A stretch of 64,000 nucleotides of DNA from Cryptomeria japonica. Its lineage: Eukaryota > Streptophyta > Pinopsida > Cupressales > Cupressaceae. Shown here piece after piece: positions 26,618 to 38,504 of this stretch. The translations under genes and the position numbers were made by a program. A model generated the notes under the pieces. That model saw only the letters and a list, made by a program, of their open reading frames with translations. It did not search any database and was not told the DNA's origin. The DNA lies in NCBI RefSeq assembly GCF_030272615.1, contig NC_081407.1, positions 100,175,897-100,239,896 on the forward strand, read 5' to 3'. Position 1 is the first letter of the stretch. Every line of letters starts with the position of its first letter.

Positions 26618-29600
26618 TTAGGGCAGATGGTCCTTCTTGTTCCTTCTCAAAATGGCTGGACTCTTCTGTGGCATCTTCTTTTTACCTTCCAAAGAGGCCT
26701 GCAAAGAAAAATTCAGCACCAGAATGAGAAATGATTATTAATTATTCACCCAAGTAATTAATAGAAGAATCTTGAAACACTATAAAGAGCAACTTACAGA
26801 AGGAATTTTCTTTCTTCCAAAAATAACCTTCTGGATGACCGAGATGACAGCTCCAAAAATGGACACAAAGATACCAATTGTCAAATTAGGAGCCTTCTCA
26901 CCCTCCTGAATCAAATCCTAAAAGAGCAAAAAACAAAGAATTCACCATAGAGTGAAGTCATTTGAAGTATGAAAGGAACCGTCTAAAAAGTCCTTTAAAA
27001 AGGGCAGAAACAGATTTAAGTTATTTGAGCTATAGTTAAATGTGTTCATGTGGAACTTAAACCTGTTAGAGCGTTTTAATAAATTGAAGAAAAATTTCAT
27101 AACGATTTAAGTGTTGGGATTGACAGTCAACTGTGACCATGAATCAAAACAATTTTGGTAATTGATGAGCAGTGCTGTCTTAAAAAATCTTGTTAGAATC
27201 CTGATGTGATCTCTTTACCACATTCCCATTCCCTTCTCTAGAAAACCTTCCAAATCCAAGCTTCTGTGCATTTTCTCAAAGGTGCTTTGAACTTATCGAT
27301 CCTACTAGAAACTTTGAAATTAGAGCGTCTTCAAGATATAGTAGAGAAAGCAGGCCTCTCCAGTGAATTTGAGTGATCACATATGCACCTAATTTCTATA
27401 GTATATCAAGATTATACTAGTTCGAAATGCATTTAGTTTTAAGTATAAATACAATTGTGGTTTTTTAAACCCATTTAAGAATATCGAGTCGTGCAGATTT
27501 ATCTGACCAAACTATTTGAGCTAACATTAGCTACACAACCTTAGATTCCCCCCAACCATATGAAAGTATAGTTAACGTTAGCAGCATCTAAAAATAATTT
27601 AGTACTAAAGGGATTGCATTCTTCAAGAGCTAGAAACTGGTGATTACCTCACTTTCAAATGTTTGTTCTTGTTGTGCTTCCAAGTTGCACCATTCTAGAT
27701 CTACAGATCTGAGGCATTATTAACAAAACTCACCAGATAATGGCATTTCACTTAACGATATTCCGTCAATGCTGGATTAGATAATGCACAATAAACAACA
27801 TTTACACTATGATTTTTAGTTGCCATTTGCCAATCATTCCTATGAATACCTCAGCCACTTTCTAATCGTCATCTAGATTTTCCAGTTATCTTTGAAGTTT
27901 TGGCCTTTTTGTTTTGCAATGATATCCATTCTTATTATAAGAATTGGAGAAGCATGTTGAACATCCTTACATTAGCTTAGGAACATTAGTAACCAATTTT
28001 TTGGCCTAAGAATTCAACTTGGAATTTGTTGAGAGGGGTGCTGTGATTTTGGGGAATGTCTCCGGCCAAGAAGATGCAAAAGAAGATAACATTGTAATTG
28101 CCGATAATTCATTATTTATGCATAATTGCAGAATTCAATTAGAATAGAGCATGATATTGCTTCCATATAGAATTTACAAGTGTGCCTTTGTAGGACTCTA
28201 GGTGACATGCTTCCCATAGTGTTTGAGGAAATTGTCCAAAAACTTATTGCTCATCAAAAAGCATTTAAAACCCACTAAAGATGGAAGTTTCATAACTTAC
28301 AATGATCTTTGCCTTGTATGGTGCCACAAGTGGAATGGCTGCAATCTTATATAAGAAATCAAAAACCTTGCCCTACAACAAGAAATTACTTTGTCAATGA
28401 AGGAAAAAATTATCACAAGGTATTGCTACCACTGTAACAATGATATAAATTGAGGGAAATAGCCAATGATGCAAGACATTGACCCAAAGACCTACAGAAA
28501 CATTTACAAATTCTGATAATAGAAGAAAAGAATTCACTACTTTGAATTCAGTGAGCATCCCAGGTATGTTAGGTTCAACATCTTCCTCTCCCTTTTGTTT
28601 CTCCTTGTCAGCCTCAAACTTTGGTTTCCAGTATTTGTCCCTGTATTCCTGAGCAATGGAAACATTATTGGCAATCAAAATATTGTCAAACAAGAGTCCG
28701 TCTTGCATGGTCCAGATCTCAATTCCAATAGCAGTAATTGCTTCCATGTTTGGACACTTCAACCCAAAGTATGCCGGATTTGGTATGTTCTGAGGTTTCC
28801 AGAATCCTTTGTAGTTTGGATTGTCAATCATAGGTGGATACCATTTGCCTTTATAGTTAGGATTCCTCTTAAGAGGCCTTTCCCATTTACCACAACCTGG
28901 TGCCTCCTCACACTTTGGATTTGTAATTTTAGGAATCTTCCAATTCCCATCTTTGTCATCATCCCAATCAGCAGGTTTTTGGGAGTCTGGATCATCTATT
29001 TCCTTGGGCTCATCTTCTAGCCATCCTTCTGGTTTCTTTGCATCTAGATCCTCAATTTCCATAGGTGCATCCTCATCCCAGTTATCTGGTTTTTTTAATT
29101 TTGGATCTGGAATCTTAGCACGTTCATCCCAGTCCTCAGGTTTCTTGTCATCAGGATCAGGTATTGTCATGGGTGGAAGAACAGGAGGATCAAAGTCACC
29201 AGAAAGAAGGTTAGCTGTCTTTTTTTCTTCTCCATCTATCAGAATCTTGAGTGTGCTGTTGGGATAGATAACTGCAGTGTATACATGGGTGATCTTATCA
29301 GTTATAGGTAGGGGTGAATACTTCAAATGGTGCTCGACATATTTGTCTGTCTTTGGGTTTTTGTGGCGAAAAATAAAGCAAACTTTATTCGTAGCTCCAC
29401 ACTTGTCAGGCCCAAACATGATAGAAAAAGGAGACTGATTGTCAAAATGTTTTGGATCCCATCCAGCATTCTGGGGAATCAGATACTTCAAATATGCACC
29501 TCCACAAACTAGCCCATTCTGTGCCTTCAGATCATATTGCAGAACCACTGGATCATCTTTGAAATGCACTTCTGGTATTTTAACTGCTATACCATATTTC

Positions 29601-30006
29601 CTTGCTGTTTGACTAACAAGCAATCCATAGTCATCATAAGCATCATTCTTTTCATGCTTCCACTTTCCTGTACAAGCAAAACAAAATCAACATGCTTCCA
29701 ATCTAGCTCGATGAAATTTGTAGGATGTAAGAACTAAACAAGCAAATAGTTATTGGGTTAAAAGTGGATTTGTACTACTTGTGTGAAGTTTTTTACTTTA
29801 AATTTGTCAGTCTGAACCAAGAAAACTCAAAATTCAATTTAATCATATTCAGCCAAACCAAGATGGGGATTACACAAAATATCAAAGTAAATATACCCAA
29901 AAAAAAGTTCACTATGATGAAACATAGATACTTCACCTTGATAATCTTTCTTCTCAGAAGGAATCCAGCGACCTTCCCATGACTTATCGAAAGATTCAAA
30001 AAACAC
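26618..30006 (-). CDS. CNX: calnexin, ER lectin chaperone (3' five exons; first exon not found)
   Basis: Type I ER membrane chaperone that binds monoglucosylated N-glycans on folding glycoproteins. Exons on the minus strand: 30006-29937, 29667-28541, 28372-28301, 26917-26798, 26698-26618. All junctions are GT-AG and phases match, giving 489 codons plus stop with no internal stop. The lumenal lectin domain has the calreticulin-family signatures VCGGAYLKYL and IMFGPDKCG. The P domain has four PDPDDKKPEDWDE-type repeats followed by four GKWERPLKRNPNYKGKW-type repeats. One transmembrane segment (LTIGIFVSIFGAVISVI) is encoded by exon 26917-26798. The cytosolic tail is short and basic, ending RRNKKDHLP, whereas the angiosperm calnexins I know have longer acidic tails. 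The signal peptide and first lumenal residues must lie upstream of 30006, probably beyond the copia insertion. Intact frame and good splice sites suggest a working gene. Confidence 0.92.
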
Positions 30007-30711
30007 CTGAATCCAAAAATAATCTGACTCAAAAGCATAATCTTTAACCTCAAATCTAAAAAAATTGCAGCCAATCATGAATGAGAGGATAAAATCAATA
30101 CAGACAAAAAAAGATAGACCAAGAGCTAAAAACAGGCACACTCAAATATGACCTTGGAGAAGACAGCATAGACTATGTTTAAAAGTATGAAAACACATTT
30201 ACAATAATATAAAATAAATAATGAAATGAACCATTAGTTCTGCACTAAACAGAAAGACAAGCTAAAAAAATAGTGTCACAAGCAAGAAATTTATCTAAAG
30301 GAAAACCATGCTACAAGAATATCCCACCTAATCATGCAGCCTACTTTAATTTAAATTAATTTAATTTAATTTAATTTGTGTTAATGCCTACGGAACCAAA
30401 ATTTCCATGGGACTGAAAGAGGTACCATGCAAAGATAATAAGAGTATTGCAGGGCGTTGGCTCTCAAAGTTGCAAACTCCACACCACTAGAGGCAAGACC
30501 AATCCTCAAGGCCAGGGGAATTTATCATCAAGAGAAAGGCAAAAAGTCATCAACAAAGTGTGGACAACTAAGGGCCAATTCATGAGAGTGGAAAAACTCT
30601 CCTACTTTAGGCTCTACTAGGCCAACGGAGCTGTTCCTAGAGGTATCCAAACAAGAAAATGGAAGAAAAACACAAGCTAGGCCCTTAGCAACTAGTGAGA
30701 AACAAGGTGAA
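30007..30711. other. presumed calnexin intron sequence
   Basis: AT-rich. It includes a short TTTAATTTAA-type repeat at about 30345-30377. I found no first exon here. An in-frame ATG at 30141 reads through into the exon at 30006, but lacks a convincing signal peptide and would ignore the acceptor site TTGGATTCAG at 30007-30016. Confidence 0.5.
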
Positions 30712-30716
30712 ACTAC

Positions 30717-31711
30717 TGAAATAAAATCTTCTTCAAAGTGTATGCAAATCTACAATAAGTTTCTTTATACAAGATCACCATAAAATATTATTATGTAGAT
30801 ATGTAAATCAGCAACAACAATTAATTCAGAAAACCATATAAACACAAGATTTATATGGAGAAACTCTTTCAGAAAAAACTCCACCAAAGAAAGTGAAGTG
30901 TGCATTAATCTTCAATGTACACAAAAGATTATTAACACACTAACAATCTACACTCTACCAGCATTCCCACAACCCCTCTCTACCTATAAACAATGATATG
31001 AAACTACTATCTCATACATCCATTATATAGGCAAGGAGAGGCTAAAACCGCAAATGTTTTTTACCAAAACAATGCTACTATACAAAAGCCCCCTACCCAC
31101 CTTGAGAAGCATCTTCAAAGAATAATATATACATTAATGACTTCATATGGGTGTCACATGGGCTCAATCAATGAGTCCCCAAATACAAAAACATAACCAT
31201 AGAGGCATCTTTGACCAACTAATCCTTGGTGGCTCACATCCTCAAGTCTAGTGCTCCATTTTAAGTCCAATATCTCATGTACGCATCTGTTATTACAAGT
31301 TTTTATTCTTCCTTTTGCATCTAGGAATGGAAAAGAGTGTTAAACAAATTCAAAGTGTAATGTAATTGCCACCATAGTGCTCCACCTCCTTCATGAATGA
31401 CCCTCAAGTCTAGTACTCCATTTTAAATACGCTAACTCATGGGACCCATCCATTATTACAAGATTTGATTCTTTCTCTTGCACCTAGGAATGGAAAAGAG
31501 TTTTAAATGAATTCAAAGTGTAATGTAATTGCCACCATAGTGCTCCACCTCCTTCATGAATGCACATGACAATTGATGCCAAAGTTCTGGGGAAACCTAA
31601 ATTACAAATGATTTCTCCAATTACACCCTAGGCATCCAAGTATACCTTCCAAAAGTGTTGAAAACAAAATATACATAGGATTGCAAAGCAAATGGCACCT
31701 CAATCCTAACA
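30717..31711 (-). repeat. 3' LTR of element D
   Basis: 995 bp, minus-strand start TGTTAGGATT. It contains a tandem duplication of about 166 bp (about 31240-31404 and 31405-31571, blocks CTCAAGTCTAG and GTGCTCCACCTCC) that the other LTR has only once. Confidence 0.82.
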
Positions 31712-32400
31712 TTCTCCCACTTAACATTATACATTGCAAATACATCCATAGAAAATATAAATCAAATTACGTACAAGAATCAATGATTATGGTTCTCATG
31801 CACCAAGAGAACTTATCCATGATTGTTAGCCTCATGAGAGAATCAATAACATTTTCCTAAGTGCCAACGTTTTGTAACATGACCTTACCATTCTTTACCA
31901 TGTCTCACAAAAAGTGATACTGAACATCAATATGCTTAGTACAAGCATGATACATAGAATTCCTGGCAAAGCAAATAGGACTCTAATTGTCACAACTAAT
32001 CTTAGCAACACTAAAACCAAAACCAATACCTAGACAAAGTCTTTGTAACCAAATCATCTTCTTAGAGGCGTGTACAGCAGCAATATAATTTTCTTTAGTA
32101 GTGAACAAAACAACCATGGGCTATTTTTTTCTCATACAACCTACTCCACCACCAAATAGAGCAAACACATAGCCACTAGTGGACCTTCAACTATCCATGT
32201 CACCTACCTAATCTACATCAACAAAGCCCTATATGTCCAATGACTTATCCACATTATCAATAACATGGTAACACAAACAGTAACCAAAAGTCCTACACAA
32301 ATATCTAAAACCCTCTTTATTCTAGTGGTCCTTATTAGGGTTAGGTGTAAACTTGCGCAAAACTCAACTGCTTGGGCAATACCTGATTTGGGACACATCT

Positions 32401-33800
32401 AAGGAAATCTTAGTGTATTGTATGAAAAAGTAATCTAATAGAAAGATCTTAAGTTCTTTTGAGGTTACTAATCATATACACTAGGATGAATCAACAACTC
32501 TGAAGATTGGTTAGATTATCCTTTTATAACTACTTATAACTGGAAATTGCAAATGGAAATATAAAACATTCAATTACAATTTAAAAATATTTGATTATAA
32601 AGAACTAATGAAATTATATCTTTGCCGATTTATGCAAGAACAAAAAGTAATAATCTCAAAGAATATTCAATGACTTTCCAAAAGCCTCAGCCACGAACAA
32701 TAGCATGTAGCAAGAACATCCTCATGTCACGTTGTCGTCCAACACAATCATGAACACAAAGTCTCATACAATATAGCATAAAATCCTACACCCACAAAAC
32801 AAAGGTACAAACTCACATTACATATAAACTCCTTTCACAAAACAAAGGTACCAAACTCACAATACAAAGGGAATGTTTAAAACAACAAAAAGATAGGAAG
32901 GTAACTATAATATATAAAATCAGCAAAAATTGAAGAAAACACGAAGGGGAGAGGGAAAATATCACCAAAGATTGTTTCTCTCCTCTAATATAGAACCTGC
33001 ACAAAGGGAAGAAGAAGAAGAATGTTTTGTTTGGCTATTTGAGGGTTTGCCTCAATCAAGCCCCCATTTGGGTATTTCTACCTCCACAGCCACCAAGATT
33101 TTTGAAATATATTTAGAGAGATAAAGAAAATATGATAGATTATGATAAAAACTGATCAATCTACAGTATGCTAACATCAAGAATCTTCAAATGCTAGTAT
33201 AGAATGGTAAATAAAATAGGAAGGGAACAACAAAATAAGATGAAATCACTTGGAAGCTATGTAAAACCTCAAAAGAAATGTGATTGCTTTGATAATGTTG
33301 TTCTACACAACCTCATGAGAATACCAAGAGAAGAGCTTCAAGAAAAGTATCATGCAAAGTTAAAATCTTGCTACATAGTGAGAATGAAAATGTTGCTTCT
33401 AGAATCTAGAATTGCAGAGCCGAGCACATAAAAATTAGAAAATCTACTTTCTATTTTCTTCTTGTTTTTCAAATAGAAAGTTAGATTGTTTTCTTTGAGA
33501 CAATTGCATGCAAGAGCGTTACTTTCGGAAAATCCAGGGGAAGGTAACACTCAACGATAACTGGACTCATCAGTTCTTGCATGATGCTAGCATGCTGCAC
33601 AAACGGCCACACGTAGTGCTCTCAACGAAAAATTCAGACTAAAAAAGCCAAGAACGTCACAAAATTGCTACAGATTGAAGATTTTGGTGTTAACATTTTG
33701 TAATCAAGACATTTTATATTAGAGCCAAGGGCTAAAGAGGAAACACCATTCAATGTGAACTTGCAAGGGTATACAATTTACGACACTACACTTAGTGTCA
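32401..33800. other. unassigned 1.4-kb insert inside copia pol
   Basis: RT similarity stops near 33840 and the next pol segment resumes near 32400, but in a normal copia pol these are close together. The intervening DNA has no recognised coding domain. A short duplicated phrase (ACAAAACAAAGGTAC, about 32796 and 32836) is visible. The left junction near CTTAGTGTATTG and the right junction near CTTAGTGTCAACA hint at an LTR-like unit, but I could not settle boundaries. Confidence 0.45.
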
Positions 33801-35166
33801 ACAAAAAATGAATTACAATTGATTTACAATCATGGATACTAAACCGCTATAAATGACAGCAATGTACTGGCTCCAACTTAACCAAATTTTTTTGTGTACT
33901 CGATCCTTGTTAATATCCATCTCAAGAATGTATTTTGCGGCCCTTAAATCTTTCATTCCAAATGTATCAAAAATTTGAGTTTTGAACTTCATAATCATCA
34001 CTTTGTTGTTACCAATAAGAACTTATTAATCATCACCTTGTTGTTACCAATAAACAACATATCATTCACATACAACACGATGATTAGAATTTGATCATCA
34101 ATAATTTTAACATAACACAATGATCCTATTTGCTCCTAACAAAACCCATACTCAAGGTGAAAGCATCAAACTTTTGGTACCACTAGGTGACTATTTCAAA
34201 CCATACAATGATCATTTTAACTCACAAACCAAGTGTTCCTTCCCCTTCAAAATTTGTCACATATAAATCTCCTCAAAATTTCCATGAAAGAAAACTATCT
34301 TACCATCCATTTTCCCAATCTCAAAATGGAACTAATGACAACAATAGATAATAGGAACTAACATAGGTTAACAACAATAGAGAAAAATTGACCAAAATGA
34401 ACTACCTCTCTTAAGGAGTAACCTTTGGCCACCAATATGGCCTTGTATTGCTCTAACTAGCCATCTACATTGATTTTCTTATTATGCACCCACTTGCAAA
34501 CAATGACCTTTCTTCCCCTAGGCAAACTAACAATATCTTGGGTTTCACAACTGTCCAAAACCATTATCTACTCTTACATGGCCTACATCCAAACTCACTA
34601 TCCTATAGAGAGAGAACCTCCCTAAAAGATCTAAGTTCATTGTCAATATTCAATAAAGCAAACACAGAACAAAAATCTAGTGGGCTGCACCTAGCAACTG
34701 TATTTTATTGTTTCATGGACCTCATCAAAGTAGGACTAAGGGGCTTTACATTCTCCTACACATCCTCATTTGAACCCTCCTCTTCCTCTCCATCCTCAAA
34801 TCCATCTATTTGTTTTTCCAAATGTCCATCTTCTTGCTTCTCTTCCTTAGACTCAAAATGTACTATTTTTGTCCTATTTTTGTTTTCCTTTAGTTGTTCT
34901 AGACCTGAAAAGAAATCTAAACTCCTTAAAAATTACATCTCTAGAATAGATCATTTTCTAAGTTACTGGATTCTAAAGCTTATAACCTTTTTATAATCTC
35001 GCCATAACCTACTGTTGTGCGTATCGCACACACACCCCGTCTTTGACCGGGGACCCCCGTTCTAGGTTATATCCGCCCGGTGGAAGAGGGAAACTGCCAA
35101 GTTGTCCTCATCACCTAAAGTCTTTGCCAATAAAACGAAGTCTAAAAGTTTGAAAAATGACCAAAA

Positions 35167-36325
35167 GGTCCGAAATTGGCTAAAGGTCAAAAGGGGCCGA
35201 AGTTTGTAAAGGCACTAAAGTGCAAAATTTTCAAAACCCCTGAGATCGCCGAAGTTGGCGAAAGGTGTAAGAGGTCCGAAGTTTGCAAATGACCAAACAG
35301 ATCCGAAGTTGCCAAAACCCCGAAAATGCCAAAAATAGCACAAGGGTAAGATGAAAGTTTTAAAAGCTCCCAAAGCATGTAAAACGCCGAAGTTCAGCAA
35401 CTAAACTGCGCGAAGTATGAGGTTTTAAGAAGCCTTGCAATCGCCATTAAATCGCCGAAGTTCGCAAAATGCTCCAAAGCTCCGAAAATCGCGAAAAAGG
35501 TAAACCCTGCAAAGTGTTTTAAGATTGCTAAAATCGCCCAAGGGGCCAAATTTCGGACCCTGGGGTTAAATTTCAAAAAATTCAAAATTTCCCAAAAATG
35601 GCAAATGGTCCGAAATTTACCTTCAAATTGCAAAAACCCCCAAATGGTCCGAATTTCACTTTAAAATATCCAATTTCGAACCCTGGGGCCGAAATTCAAA
35701 ATTTTGTATAAATTTGCAAAAAGGTGGTTAAGGTCCGAAATTCGTGGAAGTTGTAAAAAACGCCTTATGGTCCGAAATTTGGGTAGAATCGCAAAACGCC
35801 TTAAAGCTCCGAAATTTGCAAAACATGCTAAATGGTCCGAAATTCTGGACAAGTTGTAAAAAGCGCCTTAAGCTCCGAAATTCGAAAATATGAAAAAGTT
35901 GCGAAAATGTGCAAATAGTCCGAAATTCTTCCAATTCGCCAAGAGAGCCAAAAAATCGCGAAATTCCAAACACGCCTTATGGTCCGAAGTTTCTTCGATT
36001 TTCAAAAGGGGGCTTAGGGTCCGAAGTTTTTTGATGCGAAAAGTGTTAAATGGTTCGAAAACGCCTTAGTAAACAAAAACGTCTAAAAACATCCGAAAAT
36101 TCCAAAAGGCGTCCAAGTCCAAAAAGAATGCAGCCTCCGAAGTTCACGCAGGTCGGGCAAATGCAAAGTATAAGTTTTGGAAGGGCCTCCATATTCACCA
36201 AAGGGTCCGAAGTTGGAAGATAAAACGTAGTTGAAATTCCAAAGTCCCCTACTTCTCTGAAAATCGCGACACACGGGCCCAAATATAGGGAATTCGAAAT
36301 TGATAAACGCCCCCCATTCTCCGAA
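35167..36325 (+). repeat. array of about 24 TCCGAAATT-like words
   Basis: Irregularly spaced copies, often 35-45 bp apart, of GGTCCGAAATT(C/T) or GCTCCGAAGTT. Good examples lie near 35168, 35274, 35608, 35733, 35770, 35837, 35919, 35984, 36019 and 36208. Between them lie CGCCTTA and GCAAAA words. The array occupies the same place in this LTR as the palindrome array in unit C, whose cores also contain GGTCC and CGAAATTC. Confidence 0.8.
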
Positions 36326-37160
36326 ATTCACCAGAAAGGGCATGAGTGTTAGGATTTTAAAATTTGCAGGAGCTCTTCAAACCTCCCGAGTCGCGCTATA
36401 AGAAGTTTTCAAAACGCCATAAACCCATTCAAAAAGCCCAAGACTCCAAAGGTAAAATCACACAGAAGTAAAACGCCCAAACACAATCAAGACCAAGGAT
36501 CAGATTTCACATTCGAAGAGAAAGGAGAAGCATTTTCAAGATACATCTCACAAAGAGCTTCTCAAGCCAGACGTCGTAATTAAATTTAATATTTGTTAAA
36601 ATTAATTAATTTTTCAAAGTAATTTAATGAAGTGAAATTGGTTGATTGATCGCAGGACGTCGTCGAAGAACCAGGAGAAGGCCTCAAACGCAAATCAAGG
36701 AAGGATCACAATCCAAGGCCAAGCGCTGGAAGCTAGAGGAGAAGGATGCAATGCAGGATCAAAGCGATGAAGCATTGGGAAGCGCACCACAACCTGAACC
36801 ACAGAGTTGAAGTCCATCGGCAAGATTGAAGACAAAAAGCAAAAGAACACTCAGTCTATGCATTCTCAAGAAAGTGCACAGCTGGATTTAAGTCCAGAAA
36901 TTCAGTTTTAAAATTGAAACTGCTTTATTATAAACTGCCTATGGGTCCCGCGCAAGATATTTTTGTGGATAAACTATTCCCAACCACCAAGAAGACCGGA
37001 TAAACCTGAATTAAAGCCAAAAGTGGCAGGTAGTTGAGATATTTGTTGGTTGGATAACTGGGAATTAATTGGGCATAGGATAAAGCTGCCAACTTCTAGA
37101 AGGCAGATCAGGACCCTTGGATGCAGTCCATCCTGGCCTCTGATTCAATATTGTAAAAAC

Positions 37161-37167
37161 TATAAAA
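37161..37167 (+). promoter_or_regulatory. TATA box of solo LTR A
   Basis: TATAAAA followed by a GC-richer stretch and a purine-rich leader. It is about 0.8 kb before the LTR end, so it fits the U3/R border. A second such box (57993-58000) sits at the matching place in unit C. Confidence 0.6.
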
Positions 37168-38504
37168 GGCAGAGGCCTTTCTTTTGTAAGGAGGGGGAAT
37201 TAATTAGAGCTTGTTAGAGAGTTAGATTTTAGAGTTAGAATAGGTTAGATTTTAAGCAATAGCATAGAGATGCTGCAGAAATTGTTGTAATAGGCAGCTG
37301 AAATCAATATATAAACATTGAATTGGTGTTTATTGTCTTGTTTTCATCCTGTTTGCATGGTTTCTCTCAGCATTTTAGATAGATCTTTCTATTTTGGGTG
37401 TGCAGGTATTTGATAGATTCAGGCTCATACCATTGAGGATATACTGATTGTGTATCCTTTTGTATGGTTAACCTGAACCTTTAATTGTGCTTAGTTCAAT
37501 TGCAGGTGTCCGTCTGAGCTGCGCCAGAATTGGGTGCTTAGTCGTGCATCTCCAGTCTAAAATCTTCCAAGTCCCTTTGAAGATTGTACCATTCCTGCAA
37601 GGTTGTGAGCTATTATGGCCAAGCAAGAATTGATCATGTTGAATCCGTCTACCCGCATACCCGTGTTGTTAGTTTTAGATCTCCTAACCCTTTCCTTTTG
37701 CTCTTTATTGCGTAATTCGAGAATCGCAGCAGACCAACTTGTTGCAAATCGTAAGTCCCCTTGTGCTCCCAGCAAATCACATCAAACCACTAAGAAATCC
37801 CGCAATCAAGACCTGACAAACAAAACCTTGAGGTTATCCCCTTTGATCAAACGTAAAAAAACAGCACTAAGGATTTCCTTATCTCAAGAGAGGATAGGAT
37901 ACTCAGCTGGTTATTCTATTCTGTGTTGGCCGTATAGAGTTTGCAGCAATGCGATTCTAGACACGTCAACACCTACAAAGATGCATTTCTAAGTTTCTTA
38001 ATCCAATTTAGATTAGTTTTCTTAAAGCCCATGAATAAAAGCCTCACAACCAAAGACCTTTAAACGTGAAACAAAAGTTCTTTACCTGTTCGCACTTCAT
38101 AAAAAAAATTATCAACAAGATTCAAGCAAGGAGATCTATTAATCAAATAACAAGCAGCAGTTACAATCTCTGCCCAAAAGCACCAATCCAACCATATACA
38201 TCTCAGATTCTCAACATACTTCAAATCCCTTCTATTAAGATTTGGTTCATTATTTCTACGGTGTGTAAGGTGTAGTTTTCTGCCAAACAATACCTGCATA
38301 CTTTAAAAACTCATCAAATTCCAGAGAGCAAAATTCACCACCAGTCAAATCTCGACACCTTTATAATTTGTTTGTTTTTCAATTAAGGCCTCGAATTCCT
38401 TAAATTTAGTGAAAACTCCAAATTTAGCATGTATAGAATAAATCCAAGTGTATCTAGAAGAATTATCAAGGATACCAAATATTGAGAAAAAACATAAAAC
38501 TACA

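Larger units (their letters stand above)
35013..37971 (+). mobile_element. giant solo LTR (unit A) nested in element D
   Basis: 2,959 bp, starting TGTTGTGCG and ending ACGTCAACA, flanked by CCTAC at 35008-35012 and 37972-37976. Removing the unit and one CCTAC restores the continuity of integrase similarity, which fixes the junctions. Layout: two 5' hairpins (35017-35052), an array of TCCGAAATT-like words (35167-36325), a TATA box at 37161, then R and U5. U5 shares blocks with units B and C: a CGTAAG-CCCCTTG-type word, TCAAGAGAGGATA, TTATTCTGTGTT and the terminal CAACA. No primer site, polypurine tract or second LTR is present. Confidence 0.85.
31800..38490 (-). pseudogene. pol: copia pol fragments of element D: integrase, RT, RNase H
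   Basis: Minus-strand order from the right. Integrase core at about 38490-37977 (NSSRYTWIYSIHAKF, AACYLINRSPC). The end of integrase resumes at 35012-34900 after solo LTR A (KGYKL, then SRDVIF). RT lies at about 34500-33840: KWVHNKK, FHGNFEEEIYM, LYVNDMLF where YVDD is expected, and FDTFGMKDLRAAKYILEMDI. RNase H and the region before it lie at about 32400-31800: AQAVEF, RSTSGYVF, GGGVG, CTKHIDVQYHFL. Many stops and frameshifts are present and one catalytic aspartate of RT is asparagine. The element has been dead for a long time. Confidence 0.82.

Noticed and set aside
29839-30141. ATG at 30141 as the calnexin start, reading without a splice into the exon at 30006
   Set aside because: The added residues have no credible signal peptide and cleavage site, and a good acceptor (TTGGATTCAG) sits exactly where family similarity begins.
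34484-34996. 170-codon plus-strand open frame
   Set aside because: It lies antisense to recognisable copia integrase and RT sequence and crosses its domain boundaries.
36660-36812. Short open stretch after an acceptor-like CAG in solo LTR A, possibly a remnant of the unit C gene
   Set aside because: Arg/Lys/Gln-rich, about 50 codons, with no convincing match to the unit C ORF by eye.
37615-37992. 125-codon plus-strand open frame
   Set aside because: It crosses the U5 end of solo LTR A and its target duplication into copia sequence, so it cannot be a native gene.
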